Assembly: GCA_025141835.1 (NCBI GenBank)
Contig: CP081102.1
Coordinates: 2,356,001-2,420,000 of the forward strand
Length of the DNA: 64,000 nucleotides
Direction: 5' to 3'
Source of the DNA: Rhodobacteraceae bacterium M385
GTDB taxonomy: Bacteria > Pseudomonadota > Alphaproteobacteria > Rhodobacterales > Rhodobacteraceae
The notes under the pieces were generated by a model. That model was not told where the DNA came from. It saw nothing but the letters and a program-made list of their open reading frames with translations, and ran no database searches. Both the position numbers and the translations under genes were made by a program. Positions 46,547-55,892 of the stretch are shown here, piece after piece; position 1 is the stretch's first letter, and each line of letters starts with the position of its first letter.

Positions 46547-47098
46547 ATGCCCCAGCCGCCCCTTCGCCTTCCGAACCGCCGCACGCGCCTGAAGCTGCTG
46601 CACTGGGGAATCATCCCGTTTTTCATCTGGTTTATTTTCGCAGATCCCGACGCGCTGCGCAGGTTGGGCCCGGGATGGTTTCAACTACACTCGATAAATG
46701 GGCTGATCTTCGTGACCCTCGCCCTTGTGTGGACGGTATCGCACCTCTGCAGGGGGCTGGCCTCGCGCCCCGGCCCCAAGCTGCCGCCCCGCGCCCGAGC
46801 GCTCCATCCGGTTTTGCATAAGAGCTTGATATGGGGCCTGTTTTGCGTGGCCCTGACAGGGTTTGGGTTGGGGTTAACCTCGGCTGTGATGCTCCGGGCG
46901 GGGGGTGTCTTGCCCATCGCGCCGCCGTTGGATTTACCCGAGGCCCACCGTGTCGTGTCGTGGGTCCATGTCTATCAGTTCTACGGGCTGGCTTTGATCG
47001 CAATCCTGCACGCGGGCTTCCATATCTGGCGCCACGTCTATCTGCGCGACAATGCGTTGCGGATCATGGCCCCCAAGGCGCTGCACCGGTTTTTGTAA
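46547..47098 (+). CDS. cytochrome b561-type membrane protein
   Basis: 183 residues, four predicted membrane helices. Candidate haem-ligand His are in LKLLHWGIIPF, QLHSINGLIF and YGLALIAILHAGFHIWRH, as in the Ni/Fe-hydrogenase/b561 cytochrome family. It probably carries electrons across the inner membrane. It follows the P450 gene by 54 bases on the same strand, but P450s normally use soluble partners, so a shared function is only a possibility. Confidence 0.82.
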   Translation: MPQPPLRLPNRRTRLKLLHWGIIPFFIWFIFADPDALRRLGPGWFQLHSINGLIFVTLALVWTVSHLCRGLASRPGPKLPPRARALHPVLHKSLIWGLFCVALTGFGLGLTSAVMLRAGGVLPIAPPLDLPEAHRVVSWVHVYQFYGLALIAILHAGFHIWRHVYLRDNALRIMAPKALHRFL

Positions 47099-47205
47099 CG
47101 GCAATGCCTGCACGGCTCTGCCAAGCGGCGGTTTTCCCTGCTTGAATCTGTCTGCAACTCGCAAGACACTGGGGCCATCACGCATTCCACCGGAAGACCT
47201 TTCCC

Positions 47206-48348
47206 ATGTCCGATACCTTCGATAGCACGCCCGAGTCCGCCCGCCCCGAGGATGAGCACCGTTTCCCATGCTCTAACTGCGGCTCTGACATGCGATTTGC
47301 CCCAACCGAAGGGAAAATGATCTGCGATCACTGTGGCAACGAAGAACCGATCGAGGTCGAAGACGGCCCTTGGAACGGCGAGTCTGCTGGCGAAGGCTCT
47401 GCCCTTGTGGAGAACGATTTCGAAGCGGCCTTGCGCGGCGAAGTTGATGCCGCCGAGATGGAAGAAACCCGCGTCTCGGCCTGCCCCTCTTGCGGGGCGC
47501 AGGTGCAGTTTGACGGGGCCGATCACAGCCAGGAGTGCCCTTTCTGCGCGACGCCAGTGGTGGCGGATACGGGCACCCATCGCCACATCAAGCCCAAGGG
47601 GCTCGTACCGTTCCAACTGACCGAGCGCGAGGCGAAAAAGGCCATGAACGATTGGCTTGGCGGGCTGTGGTTCGCCCCCGGCGGACTGAAGGAATACGCC
47701 CGAAAAGAAAGCAGCCTGGACGGGATTTATGTGCCTTATTGGACATATGATGCCGACACGAATACCAGCTATCGCGGCCAGAAGGGCACGGCCTATTACG
47801 TGACGGTGCAAGGCCCCGATGGAAAGCCCCGGCAGGAACGTCGCATCCGTTGGACCCGCGCGTTCGGGCGGGTTAGCCGGTTCTTTGACGATATCCTCGT
47901 GCTGGCCTCCAAATCGCTGCCCAAACGCTACACCGACGCGCTGGCCCCTTGGGATCTGAGCGCGCTGGCGGAATATCGGCCCGAGTTCCTGTCGGGCTTT
48001 CGCGCCGAAGGTTATACAGTCGAGCTGGACGAAGGCATGGTTGAGGCACGGGCGATTATGAATGCCCAGATCGAACGCGACATTCGCCGCGACATCGGCG
48101 GGGATGCCCAGAAGATCGACGCGATGAATACCCATGTGGATGACGTGACCTTCAAGCACATCCTGCTGCCCGTCTGGATCGCCGCCTATAAGTATCGCGA
48201 CAAAAGCTATCGTTTCGTGGTGAACGCCCAAAGCGGCAAGGTGCAGGGCGAACGCCCCTACAGCTGGGGCAAGATCGCGCTGGCCGTTATTGGTGCCATC
48301 GTGATCGCGGGCGCCGTTCTGTACGGTCTGGAGCTGATGGACCGCTGA
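47206..48348 (+). CDS. zinc-ribbon protein with C-terminal membrane helix
   Basis: 380 residues. Two zinc ribbons: CSNCGSDMRF..CDHCGNEEP (about 17-45) and CPSCGAQVQF..CPFCATP (about 93-115). A basic/aromatic central domain follows (RRIRWTRAFGRVSRFFDDI), then one C-terminal membrane helix ALAVIGAIVIAGAVLYGLEL. The TFIIB-like ribbons have led relatives to be labelled as primosomal or helicase proteins, but no helicase motif is present. Probably a membrane-tethered cytoplasmic protein; function unknown. Confidence 0.78.
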   Translation: MSDTFDSTPESARPEDEHRFPCSNCGSDMRFAPTEGKMICDHCGNEEPIEVEDGPWNGESAGEGSALVENDFEAALRGEVDAAEMEETRVSACPSCGAQVQFDGADHSQECPFCATPVVADTGTHRHIKPKGLVPFQLTEREAKKAMNDWLGGLWFAPGGLKEYARKESSLDGIYVPYWTYDADTNTSYRGQKGTAYYVTVQGPDGKPRQERRIRWTRAFGRVSRFFDDILVLASKSLPKRYTDALAPWDLSALAEYRPEFLSGFRAEGYTVELDEGMVEARAIMNAQIERDIRRDIGGDAQKIDAMNTHVDDVTFKHILLPVWIAAYKYRDKSYRFVVNAQSGKVQGERPYSWGKIALAVIGAIVIAGAVLYGLELMDR

Positions 48349-48365
48349 TCTCGTTGCGATAGGCG

Positions 48366-48436
48366 AACGGCTTATCCGCAGGGCGTCTTCGCCGTTATAA
48401 TCCGCGCCGGCGAAGACGCTGCGCGGATGAGCCGTT
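48366..48436. repeat. 28-bp imperfect inverted repeat
   Basis: Arms 48366-48393 and 48409-48436 match at 24 of 28 positions; the innermost GGCGTCTTCGCC/GGCGAAGACGC is nearly perfect. It lies 18 bases after the zinc-ribbon gene stop, upstream of the fructokinase gene. It may act as a terminator; no T-run follows. Confidence 0.72.
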
Positions 48437-48527
48437 TGGCCATTGTCGTGCGATTGCGGTAACAACAGGCTTCCCCCACGGGCCTGTTACCGCTAACACT
48501 CACCCGCAACCAAGATGGAGAGACCCC

Positions 48528-49457
48528 ATGATCCTGTGCGCTGGCGAAGCCCTGATCGACATGCTGCCCCGTCAAACCGAGGCCCACGAGGCCGCCTTTG
48601 CGCCTTACCCCGGCGGCTCGGTTTTTAACACGGCAATTGCTCTCTCTCGTCTTGGGACGCAGACCGAGTTCTTTTCGGGCCTTTCTACCGACCTTTTCGG
48701 GGAACGCCTTGATGGGGTGTTGATGGCCAACGGTGTCGGCAGCGCGCTGGCCCACCGCAACGACCGCCCCACAACGCTGGCCTTTGTGACGCTCACCGAA
48801 GGTCAGGCCAGCTACGCATTCTACGACGAAAACACCGCTGGAAGAATGCTGACAGAGGCCGACCTGCCCACCATCCCGGACGCGGCCAAAGCCTGCTTCT
48901 TTGGCGGTATCTCCCTTGCTGTGGAACCCTGCGCCGACGCCTACGCCGCGTTGATCCAACAAGCCCACACGCAAAACCGTGTCGTAATGATCGACCCCAA
49001 CATCCGTCCCGGCTTCATCGCCGATGAGGACCGCTTCCGCGCCCGGCTCGATCAAATTCTGGCCCATTCCGATATTATCAAAGCCTCCGACGAGGATCTC
49101 CGTTGGCTTCTCGGGGACCATTCCCTACCGGTTCTGGCCGAGCAACTGCGCGCCAAAGGCCCTTCCATCGTGCTCATCACCCAAGGCTCCGACGGTGTCA
49201 CCGCCTTCTATGATGGCGGCGACATCCACGTCGATGCCAACAAGGTTCAGGTCGTGGACACAGTGGGCGCGGGCGACACATTCAACGCGGGCGTTCTGGC
49301 CGGGCTTGATGATGCGGGAGCGTTGGATAAAGACAAGATCGTCAGTGGGTTGGACGAAGATACCCTTCGGGCCGCGCTGACCCTTGGGGTGCGGGCCTCG
49401 GCTGTCACCGTCACCCGTGCGGGCGCCAATCCCCCGCGCCGGGATGAGCTTTTGTGA
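48528..49457 (+). CDS. PfkB-family carbohydrate kinase, fructokinase-like
   Basis: 309 residues. PfkB signature 1 is [17 protein letters not shown] and signature 2 is [17 protein letters not shown], with the catalytic Asp. [11 protein letters not shown] at the N-terminus fits fructokinases. Phosphorylates fructose (or a related sugar) with ATP. SD GGAGAGACC. It overlaps dtd by four bases (GTGA). Confidence 0.88.
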   Translation: MILCAGEALIDMLPRQTEAHEAAFAPYPGGSVFNTAIALSRLGTQTEFFSGLSTDLFGERLDGVLMANGVGSALAHRNDRPTTLAFVTLTEGQASYAFYDENTAGRMLTEADLPTIPDAAKACFFGGISLAVEPCADAYAALIQQAHTQNRVVMIDPNIRPGFIADEDRFRARLDQILAHSDIIKASDEDLRWLLGDHSLPVLAEQLRAKGPSIVLITQGSDGVTAFYDGGDIHVDANKVQVVDTVGAGDTFNAGVLAGLDDAGALDKDKIVSGLDEDTLRAALTLGVRASAVTVTRAGANPPRRDELL

Positions 49458-49897
49458 GAGCGCTTCTTCAGCGCGTCCATGAAGCGCGGGTCGAGGTGGA
49501 CGGCGCAGTGGTCGGCCAAACCGGTCCCGGTCTGCTGATCCTGCTTTGCGCCATGGAAGGCGACACGCAGGCCGACGCCGAAAAACTGGTGACCAAGATT
49601 TCCAAGGTGCGGATATTCAAAGATGACGCGGGCAAAATGAATCGCTCGCTCATTGATGTGGGCGGCGGGGCGCTGGTTGTCAGCCAGTTCACGCTGGCCG
49701 CCGATACCTCCCGTGGGAACCGCCCCGGATTTTCCGCCGCCGCCGCCCCGCAGGTCGGAGAGGCACTGTATCTGCACGCCGCCGAGTGTTTCCGCAGCCT
49801 CGGAATTGCCACGGAAACCGGCGTTTTCGGCGCGGATATGGACGTTCACCTGATCAACGACGGCCCCGTCACCATCTGGCTGGATACCGCCGCCTAA
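49454..49897 (+). CDS. dtd: D-aminoacyl-tRNA deacylase
   Basis: 147 residues. Removes D-amino acids (for example D-Tyr) and glycine mischarged on tRNA. Catalytic SQFTLAADT and the cross-subunit motif [13 protein letters not shown] (NxGPVT) are intact. Cytoplasmic homodimer. GTG start overlapping the fructokinase stop. Confidence 0.95.
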   Translation: MRALLQRVHEARVEVDGAVVGQTGPGLLILLCAMEGDTQADAEKLVTKISKVRIFKDDAGKMNRSLIDVGGGALVVSQFTLAADTSRGNRPGFSAAAAPQVGEALYLHAAECFRSLGIATETGVFGADMDVHLINDGPVTIWLDTAA

Positions 49898-49898
49898 C

Positions 49899-51050
49899 CT
49901 ACCGCGTTACGTCGTGATGATAGAGCCAGTTGAACCGATTGGTCACCGCGTGCGGGGCAAAACGCGCTGCCGCACGCAGGGCCGTATGGGCCGCAAACCG
50001 GTAGGGACCGGGGCGCAAATGGTAGTTGGTGGCATTGTCATTGGCCGCCTCCACGATCCTTGCGCAACGGGATTTGCGGGCCGCCTGATAGCTGTGCAGC
50101 GCAAGCCCCACATCGGCGATTCCCGCAAGGTTTTCGGCCAGAACCCATGCGTCTTCCAGCGCCATATTCGCCCCCTGGGCCAGAAACGGCAGGGTTGGAT
50201 GCGCGGCATCGCCAAGCAGAACCAAGGGGCCGTTGTACCATTGGCTAGCCACCGGGTGGCGGCACAGACCCCAAAGGTTCGGCGCCTCAACGTCGGCCAG
50301 TATATCTCTGATTTCAGGGCAGAAATCCGTGAACGCGGCGCGCAAGTTGCGCGGTGTGTCGGTCAGGTCCCAATCCTCTGCCGCCCAAGCGTCGCGTTCT
50401 TCCACCGCGACGATATTGGTCAGCGCACCGCCGCGCAGTGGGTAGCGCACCAAATGCCGGCCCGGTCCCATGAAGACATGAGCCTCTGGTGGTAGCGCCT
50501 CTGTAGGGACCAGCGCGCGCCACGCCACTTGCCCGGTAAAAAACGGCCTTGAGCGCGGGTTGAGGTGCGCGCGTCCCGCCGAGTGCAGACCATCGGCGGC
50601 AATGGTCAGCCCATGAACTTCTGTCGTGCCATCGGCAAGGGTCAGATGAACCTCATGTTCTTCGGCCACGACTTGCGTGACCTGAACACCAAGGCGCACC
50701 TGTACGCCCGCATCCATCGCGGCGCTTTGCAAGGCGTCAATCAGATCGGCGCGATGGACGAAATGAAACGGATCGCGCAGGGGCATCCGGAACACCTCTG
50801 CCCCGTGGCGGAAGTCCCGCAGGCAAACCGCCTCACCTTTCGTGGCGGTTGTGGCCAGACCATCGGCCAGCCCCAACGCCTTCAACACGACCCAACCGTT
50901 GGGCGAAATCTGTAACCCTGCGCCAACCTCGGCAATGGTTTCAGCCCGTTCCAATACTGTGACCGAGGCTCCGTGACGCGCGCAAGCTAAAGCCGCTGCA
51001 AACCCGCCAATGCCGCCGCCAATCACCGTAATCCGTTTGCCAATCAACAT
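49899..51050 (-). CDS. FAD-dependent monooxygenase, salicylate/3-hydroxybenzoate hydroxylase type
   Basis: 383 residues. FAD motif GGGIGGFAAALACARHGASV followed by ERAE, the DG motif in LTIAADGLHSAGR, and the GD motif GDAAHPTLPFLAQGANMALE. Flavoprotein hydroxylases of this type hydroxylate aromatic acids or related rings with NAD(P)H and O2. No aromatic pathway genes flank it. Start 51050 is where the Rossmann strand begins; the frame extends 18 codons upstream over the dksA terminator. Confidence 0.9.
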   Translation of the reverse strand: MLIGKRITVIGGGIGGFAAALACARHGASVTVLERAETIAEVGAGLQISPNGWVVLKALGLADGLATTATKGEAVCLRDFRHGAEVFRMPLRDPFHFVHRADLIDALQSAAMDAGVQVRLGVQVTQVVAEEHEVHLTLADGTTEVHGLTIAADGLHSAGRAHLNPRSRPFFTGQVAWRALVPTEALPPEAHVFMGPGRHLVRYPLRGGALTNIVAVEERDAWAAEDWDLTDTPRNLRAAFTDFCPEIRDILADVEAPNLWGLCRHPVASQWYNGPLVLLGDAAHPTLPFLAQGANMALEDAWVLAENLAGIADVGLALHSYQAARKSRCARIVEAANDNATNYHLRPGPYRFAAHTALRAAARFAPHAVTNRFNWLYHHDVTR

Positions 51051-51065
51051 CGCACATCTCCCAAC

Positions 51066-51095
51066 AAAAAGGGCACCCGCGATGGGTGCCCCTTT
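51066..51095 (-). terminator. rho-independent terminator of dksA
   Basis: GGGCACCC (51071-51078) / GGGTGCCC (51084-51091), five-base loop, with TTTTTGTT following on the minus strand; 40 bases after the dksA stop. Confidence 0.93.
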
Positions 51096-51134
51096 CAATT
51101 CCAAAACGCCAAGCGGCCAGCTGTCGCGGCCATC

Positions 51135-51557
51135 TTAGTCGTCGCGGTGCACTTTTTCGCGGCGCTCGTGCCGTTCTTGTGCTTCAAGGCTCATCGTGGC
51201 GATAGGCCGTGCATCCAACCGCTTGAGCGAAATCGGCTCACCGGTCACTTCACAATACCCAAACTCGCCCTCTTCCACGCGCCGCAGCGCCTGGTCGATC
51301 TTAGCGATCAGTTTGCGTTGACGATCGCGCGTGCGCAGTTCCAGCGCCCGATCGGTTTCTTCAGACGCGCGGTCAGCCACATCAGGAATATTGCGTGTTC
51401 CGTCTTGCAGCGTTGTCACCGTTGAGCGGCTCTCGTCGAGCAGGTCATCGCGCCAGTTCAATAGCTTCCGGCGGAAATATTCCACCTGACGTTCATTCAT
51501 AAATGGCTCGTCCTCGGCAGGACGATAGTCATCGGGTAAAAAAACTTCTGCTTTCAT
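51135..51557 (-). CDS. dksA: RNA polymerase-binding transcription factor DksA, one-cysteine form
   Basis: 140 residues. Helical N-terminus and coiled coil (FMNERQVEYFRRKLLNWRDD, then DRASEETDRALELRTRDRQR), then the former zinc-finger region GEFGYCEVTGEPISLKRLD and TMSLEAQERHERR. Of the four zinc Cys only the first is kept; the others are Thr, Ser and Ala. Rhodobacter DksA with a single Cys is functional. DksA enters the polymerase secondary channel and, with ppGpp, adjusts transcription. Start 51557 follows GAGGGGAG; ATG 51590 with GGAGG is an alternative. Confidence 0.94.
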   Translation of the reverse strand: MKAEVFLPDDYRPAEDEPFMNERQVEYFRRKLLNWRDDLLDESRSTVTTLQDGTRNIPDVADRASEETDRALELRTRDRQRKLIAKIDQALRRVEEGEFGYCEVTGEPISLKRLDARPIATMSLEAQERHERREKVHRDD

Positions 51558-51720
51558 ATCGCTCCCCTCGATGGGGTTCTTTTCAACCATGGTGTCTAAC
51601 CTCCGCCAGTCCATGTATCCCCGTGGCGGTCGATTACACCCGCAAAGGTGGCTTGTCACCTAGATAGTGTGTGAGGTAGCCAATTTATAAACCACCCCTG
51701 CCCGGTTGAGAGGAAACACC

Positions 51721-52563
51721 TTGTTAAGATTTGACGGCACCGCCGACTATGTTGCGACCCAAGACCTGACCGTAGCCGTGAACGCCGCTGTAGCGCTGGA
51801 ACGGCCGCTTTTGGTGAAGGGCGAGCCGGGCACCGGAAAGACAGAATTGGCCCGCCAAGTGGCCAGCGCGTTGGATCTTCCGATCATCGAATGGCACATC
51901 AAATCCACCACTCGGGCGCAGCAGGGTCTTTATGAGTATGACGCTGTCTCTCGCCTGCGCGACAGCCAATTGGGCGAAGAACGTGTCCACGATGTTGCCA
52001 ATTACATTCGCAAGGGGAAGCTCTGGCAAGCCTTTGAACGCACTGACAAATGTGTTCTACTGATTGATGAGATCGACAAGGCGGACATCGAGTTTCCAAA
52101 TGATCTTCTACAAGAACTCGATAGGATGGAGTTCTTCGTCTACGAGACCGGTGAAACCGTTAAGGCCATCGTGCGGCCCATCGTTATCATCACCTCGAAC
52201 AACGAAAAAGAACTTCCCGATGCGTTTTTGCGCCGGTGTTTTTTCCATTACATCCGCTTCCCTGAAATCGAGGTGATGAAGAAGATCGTAGAGGTTCACC
52301 ACCCCGGCATCAAACCCGCCCTTCTGACCACCGCTTTGACCCAATTCTACGAGATCCGCGATCAGCAAGGTTTGAAGAAAAAGCCTTCTACTTCTGAAGT
52401 GCTTGATTGGCTGAAATTGTTGCTCGCCGAGGATTTGCAGCCCGAAGATTTGCGCCGCGATGGTGCCTCGGCCTTGCCGAAGCTGCATGGGGCATTGCTG
52501 AAGAATGAACAGGACGTTACGCTGTTTGAAAGGCTTGCATTTATGGCGCGTGGGCAACGGTAG
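51721..52563 (+). CDS. MoxR-type AAA+ ATPase
   Basis: 280 residues. Walker A VKGEPGTGKTELARQ, Walker B VLLIDEIDKADIEFPNDLLQ, sensor IITSNNEKELPDAFLRRC. Belongs to the group associated with CoxE/VWA proteins, which remodel or insert cofactors into partner enzymes. The TTG start at 51721 has AGAGGA six bases upstream; an upstream TTG at 51706 is less likely. A probable VWA partner is encoded at 54708-55892. Divergent from dksA. Confidence 0.92.
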   Translation: MLRFDGTADYVATQDLTVAVNAAVALERPLLVKGEPGTGKTELARQVASALDLPIIEWHIKSTTRAQQGLYEYDAVSRLRDSQLGEERVHDVANYIRKGKLWQAFERTDKCVLLIDEIDKADIEFPNDLLQELDRMEFFVYETGETVKAIVRPIVIITSNNEKELPDAFLRRCFFHYIRFPEIEVMKKIVEVHHPGIKPALLTTALTQFYEIRDQQGLKKKPSTSEVLDWLKLLLAEDLQPEDLRRDGASALPKLHGALLKNEQDVTLFERLAFMARGQR

Positions 52564-52677
52564 GCGGGCATTCGCCGCTATTGTTTCGCGATTGCCTTTA
52601 AGGCTGCCTGATTCCTGCCATAATCGCGGGGCAATTTGCGCGCAAAGCACCACTCTCAGGTTAAGGCAGACCCCCAT

Positions 52678-53127
52678 TTGACCGCTTCATTCTACATTCG
52701 CCCCCTGCGGGCAGCGGACCGAACGTCTTGGAGCGTTTTGTGGCGTGGCTACCTTGATTTTTATGGGGCAAATGTCGCCGACGACCATGATGACTTGCTT
52801 TTTTCGCGCCTGATCGACGCGGAACGGGCAGACCTGCAAGGCTGGGTCGCAGAACAAGATGGCAAACTGGTGGGATTCGTTCATATCGTTGTCCACAGCC
52901 ATTCTTGGCGGGCCGAGCAGGTCACTTATCTGCAAGACCTCTTTGCCGCTCCGCAATCACGTGGCACCGGGTTGGGACGGGCGCTGATTGAAACGGTCTA
53001 CGCCGATGCCGATGCCAAAGGGCGCGGCACCGTCTACTGGATGACCCAGACGTCTAACACCACCGCGCGCACGCTTTATGATCGCATAGCGCAACCTACT
53101 GATTTTATGAAATACTCTCGAACCTGA
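52678..53127 (+). CDS. GNAT-family acetyltransferase
   Basis: 149 residues. Acetyl-CoA loop LQDLFAAPQSRGTGLGRALI, C-terminal QTSNTTARTLYDRIAQ. N-terminus FYIRPLRAADRTSWSVLWRG. Substrate unknown. TTG starts at 52678 and 52636 are both possible; the former begins at the domain. It lies between the MoxR and VWA genes on the same strand. Confidence 0.88.
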   Translation: MTASFYIRPLRAADRTSWSVLWRGYLDFYGANVADDHDDLLFSRLIDAERADLQGWVAEQDGKLVGFVHIVVHSHSWRAEQVTYLQDLFAAPQSRGTGLGRALIETVYADADAKGRGTVYWMTQTSNTTARTLYDRIAQPTDFMKYSRT

Positions 53128-53138
53128 AAGCCACGTAT

Positions 53139-54506
53139 TTGTTCCGTTTTCTGACCCTTTCGGCCCCCCTCTTCGCCCTCGCCCTTTCGGCCTGCGCGCC
53201 CTCGACCGCCACGGACGTTCCGGCCCGTGGGGCGTCGGCGGCACCTGCGACCCTGCCCGCGATGAACACCTTTGGCAGCCCCCGCGTGGCGTCACCGTCA
53301 AGGTCCAACACCTCTATCGCGGCAGATTTCCTTGATCTGACGTTCCAGATGGAATCGGGCCGTGTCATTGACCGGATGAGCCGTTTTGAAGGCCCGATCA
53401 CCGTTGCGGTGACCTCTGGCGCGCCTGCCTCGTTGAACGCGGACCTCGATCAGCTGCTTAGCAGGCTCCGGACTGAGGCCGGGATCGACATTTCCCGCAG
53501 CTCCAGCGCCACGGCCTCCATCACGATCGAGACTATGCCCCGTGCCCGAATGCAACGTGTGGTGCCGCAAGCCGCGTGTTTCGTGGTGCCGCGGGTTAGC
53601 TCCTGGTCCGAGTTCCGCCGCGCCCGTTCGGGCCGCACGCTGGATTGGACGACCCTGGACACCCGCGAGCGGGTCGCCGTTTTCATCCCCTCCGACGTGT
53701 CTCCGCAAGAGGTGCGCGATTGTTTGCACGAAGAAATCGCCCAAGCCCTCGGGCCGCTGAACGACCTCTACCGCCTGTCGGATTCGGTCTTCAACGACGA
53801 CAATTTCAATGCTGTCTTGACCGGCTTCGATATGCTGATCCTGCGCACGTATTACGATGGGGCGCTCCGCTCTGGCATGACGCGCGGTCAGGTTGCCGCC
53901 GCCTTGCCCGGCATTTTGGCCCGCAACAACCCGCGCGGCGGATCGGTTGCGGGGGGCCAAGGATCAGAGACGCCACGCGCGTGGATCACCGCGATTGAAG
54001 CAGCCCTTGGGCCGGGTTCGTCGGACGAGGCACGTATCACGGCGGCGGAGCGCGCCCTTCGCATGGCACAGCAACGCCAATGGACCGACACGCGCCTTGC
54101 CTTTAGCTACTTCGCCTTGGGCCGTTTAACCCTGTCGCGCGATGTGGAGACCTCGATCCAAGCCTTTCAATCGGCCTCGACCATCTTTGAAAGGGTCGCC
54201 CCCGGTGGCATCCAATCGGCCCATGTAGACATGCAATTGGCCGCCTTCGCGCTGTCCGCAGGCCGCACGACCGAGGCGTTGCGCCTTACCGAACGCGCCA
54301 TGCCCGCTGCCACTCAGGCGCAGAACGCCTCGCTTCTTTCGACGCTTCTGATGATCCGCGCCGAGGCGCTGGACGACACCGGCCGCGCTTCGGAGGCCCG
54401 TAGCGTTCGGCTTGATAGCCTCGCTTGGGGCCGCTATGGCTTCGGCTCGAATGCAGCCGTCAGCGCACGGCTGACCGAGGTCGCGGCATTGTCGCCCGGC
54501 AGGTAA
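53139..54506 (+). CDS. DUF2927 lipoprotein
   Basis: 455 residues with lipobox LSAC (about Cys19). DUF2927 region: FLDLTFQMESGRVIDRMSRF, EAGID and VRDCLHEEIAQALGPLNDLY, containing HEE like a zinc-peptidase motif but without a full HExxH. The C-terminal third has TPR-like helices (ALRMAQQRQWTDTRLAFSYF). Common in Rhodobacteraceae; function unknown. TTG start, weak SD. The gene begins 12 bases after the GNAT gene. Confidence 0.85.
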   Translation: MFRFLTLSAPLFALALSACAPSTATDVPARGASAAPATLPAMNTFGSPRVASPSRSNTSIAADFLDLTFQMESGRVIDRMSRFEGPITVAVTSGAPASLNADLDQLLSRLRTEAGIDISRSSSATASITIETMPRARMQRVVPQAACFVVPRVSSWSEFRRARSGRTLDWTTLDTRERVAVFIPSDVSPQEVRDCLHEEIAQALGPLNDLYRLSDSVFNDDNFNAVLTGFDMLILRTYYDGALRSGMTRGQVAAALPGILARNNPRGGSVAGGQGSETPRAWITAIEAALGPGSSDEARITAAERALRMAQQRQWTDTRLAFSYFALGRLTLSRDVETSIQAFQSASTIFERVAPGGIQSAHVDMQLAAFALSAGRTTEALRLTERAMPAATQAQNASLLSTLLMIRAEALDDTGRASEARSVRLDSLAWGRYGFGSNAAVSARLTEVAALSPGR

Positions 54507-54529
54507 ACAGGCCAAAGGCAGGACACCCC

Positions 54530-54694
54530 ATGCTGAACTTCATTGGCGCCGCTTTGGGCGCAGTTATCGGCGTATTTCTGGCCCGACGCAAAGGCGGCAA
54601 CGCGGCCGACATGGCGCAATATGGCGCGGTGATTGCGATCATCGGTTTTCTGATCGGCACCCTTCTTATGCTTGTGGTCCCTGCCCCCCAGTAG
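54530..54694 (+). CDS. 54-residue small membrane protein
   Basis: 54 residues with two hydrophobic stretches: MLNFIGAALGAVIGVFLARR with a glycine-spaced helix, and YGAVIAIIGFLIGTLLMLVV. A short basic turn RRKGGNAADM lies between. ATG at 54530 follows AAAGGCAGG. It lies 23 bases after the DUF2927 stop and 13 before the VWA gene. No family recognised. Confidence 0.75.
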   Translation: MLNFIGAALGAVIGVFLARRKGGNAADMAQYGAVIAIIGFLIGTLLMLVVPAPQ

Positions 54695-54707
54695 CTAGGC
54701 TACGCCC

Positions 54708-55892
54708 ATGTTTTTGCCCTTCTTCCAAACCCTACGCGCCGCCCGCATCCCGGTTTCCCTGCGCGAATACCTCGCGTTTCTGGAAGGCGTCTCTGCGGGG
54801 CTGGTGACCTACGATATCGACGGGTTCTACTACCTCGCCCGCGCGGCGATGGTGAAGGATGAACGGCATTTGGACCGCTTTGACCAAGCCTTCGCCCACG
54901 CCTTTTCCGGGCTGGAAGCGATAAGTGCAGAAGATGTGCTGGAAGCCACTGAAATCCCGCAGGAGTGGCTAGATAAGCTGGCCGAGAAGCACCTGTCCGA
55001 GGAAGAACGCGCCGAGATTGAAGCGTTAGGCGGCTTCGACAAACTGATGGAGACCCTGCGCGAACGCCTGAAGGAACAGGAAAAGCGCCACCAAGGCGGC
55101 TCTAAATGGATCGGCACGGCGGGCACATCCCCTTTCGGGGCCTATGGCTACAACCCGGAAGGCGTGCGCATTGGGCAGCACGAAAGCCGCCACCGCAAAG
55201 CGGTGAAGGTCTGGGACAAGCGCGATTTCAAGAACTTGGACGGCGACGTGGAACTGGGCACGCGCAACATCAAAGTCGCGCTCAAACGGCTGCGGCAATG
55301 GGCGCGGAATGGCGCAGCAGAGGAGCTGGACCTTGACGGGACCATCCGCGCCACGGCTGAAAACGGCTATCTGGACGTGAAAACCCGGCCCGAGCGGCGC
55401 AATGCTGTAAAGGTGATCCTGTTTCTGGATGTGGGCGGGTCGATGGATGACCATGTGAAAGTGGTGGAGGAATTGTTCAGCGCCGCGAAGGCCGAATTCA
55501 AGCACCTCGAATACTACTACTTCCACAATTGCCTGTATGAAAACGTCTGGCGCGACAACCGTAGGCGCTGGACAGAGACAATCCCGACCTTCGAGGTGAT
55601 GAACACCTACGGCTCTGACTATAAATGTATTTTCGTGGGTGACGCTGCCATGTCCCCCTACGAGATCGCCTTTGCGGGTGGCGCGAATGAGCATTGGAAT
55701 GAGGAACCGGGCAGCACGTGGTTGCAGCGGGCCCGCACCCAATGGCCGGACCATATGTGGATCAATCCAACGCCCGAACGGCACTGGCGCTACACCCAAT
55801 CAACCCAGATGATTGATGAGATATTCGAGGGGCGTATGGTCCCCATGACTCTTGAGGGCATCGACCGGGGTATGCGGGAATTGGGCCGTTGA
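54708..55892 (+). CDS. VWA-domain protein, CoxE-like
   Basis: 394 residues. VWA (MIDAS) domain with LFLDVGGSMDDH (Asp241-Val-Gly-Gly-Ser245), followed by YYYFHNCLYENVWRDN and FVGDAAMSPYEIAFAGG. The N-terminal part is helical and acidic. Such proteins pair with MoxR ATPases, here at 51721. The usual DxSxS appears as DVGGS. TTGA overlap with the next gene. Confidence 0.88.
   Translation: MFLPFFQTLRAARIPVSLREYLAFLEGVSAGLVTYDIDGFYYLARAAMVKDERHLDRFDQAFAHAFSGLEAISAEDVLEATEIPQEWLDKLAEKHLSEEERAEIEALGGFDKLMETLRERLKEQEKRHQGGSKWIGTAGTSPFGAYGYNPEGVRIGQHESRHRKAVKVWDKRDFKNLDGDVELGTRNIKVALKRLRQWARNGAAEELDLDGTIRATAENGYLDVKTRPERRNAVKVILFLDVGGSMDDHVKVVEELFSAAKAEFKHLEYYYFHNCLYENVWRDNRRRWTETIPTFEVMNTYGSDYKCIFVGDAAMSPYEIAFAGGANEHWNEEPGSTWLQRARTQWPDHMWINPTPERHWRYTQSTQMIDEIFEGRMVPMTLEGIDRGMRELGR

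Noticed and set aside
47038..48465. 475-codon minus-strand frame opposite the zinc-ribbon gene
   Set aside because: The plus-strand gene has clear zinc ribbons; the antisense translation has none.
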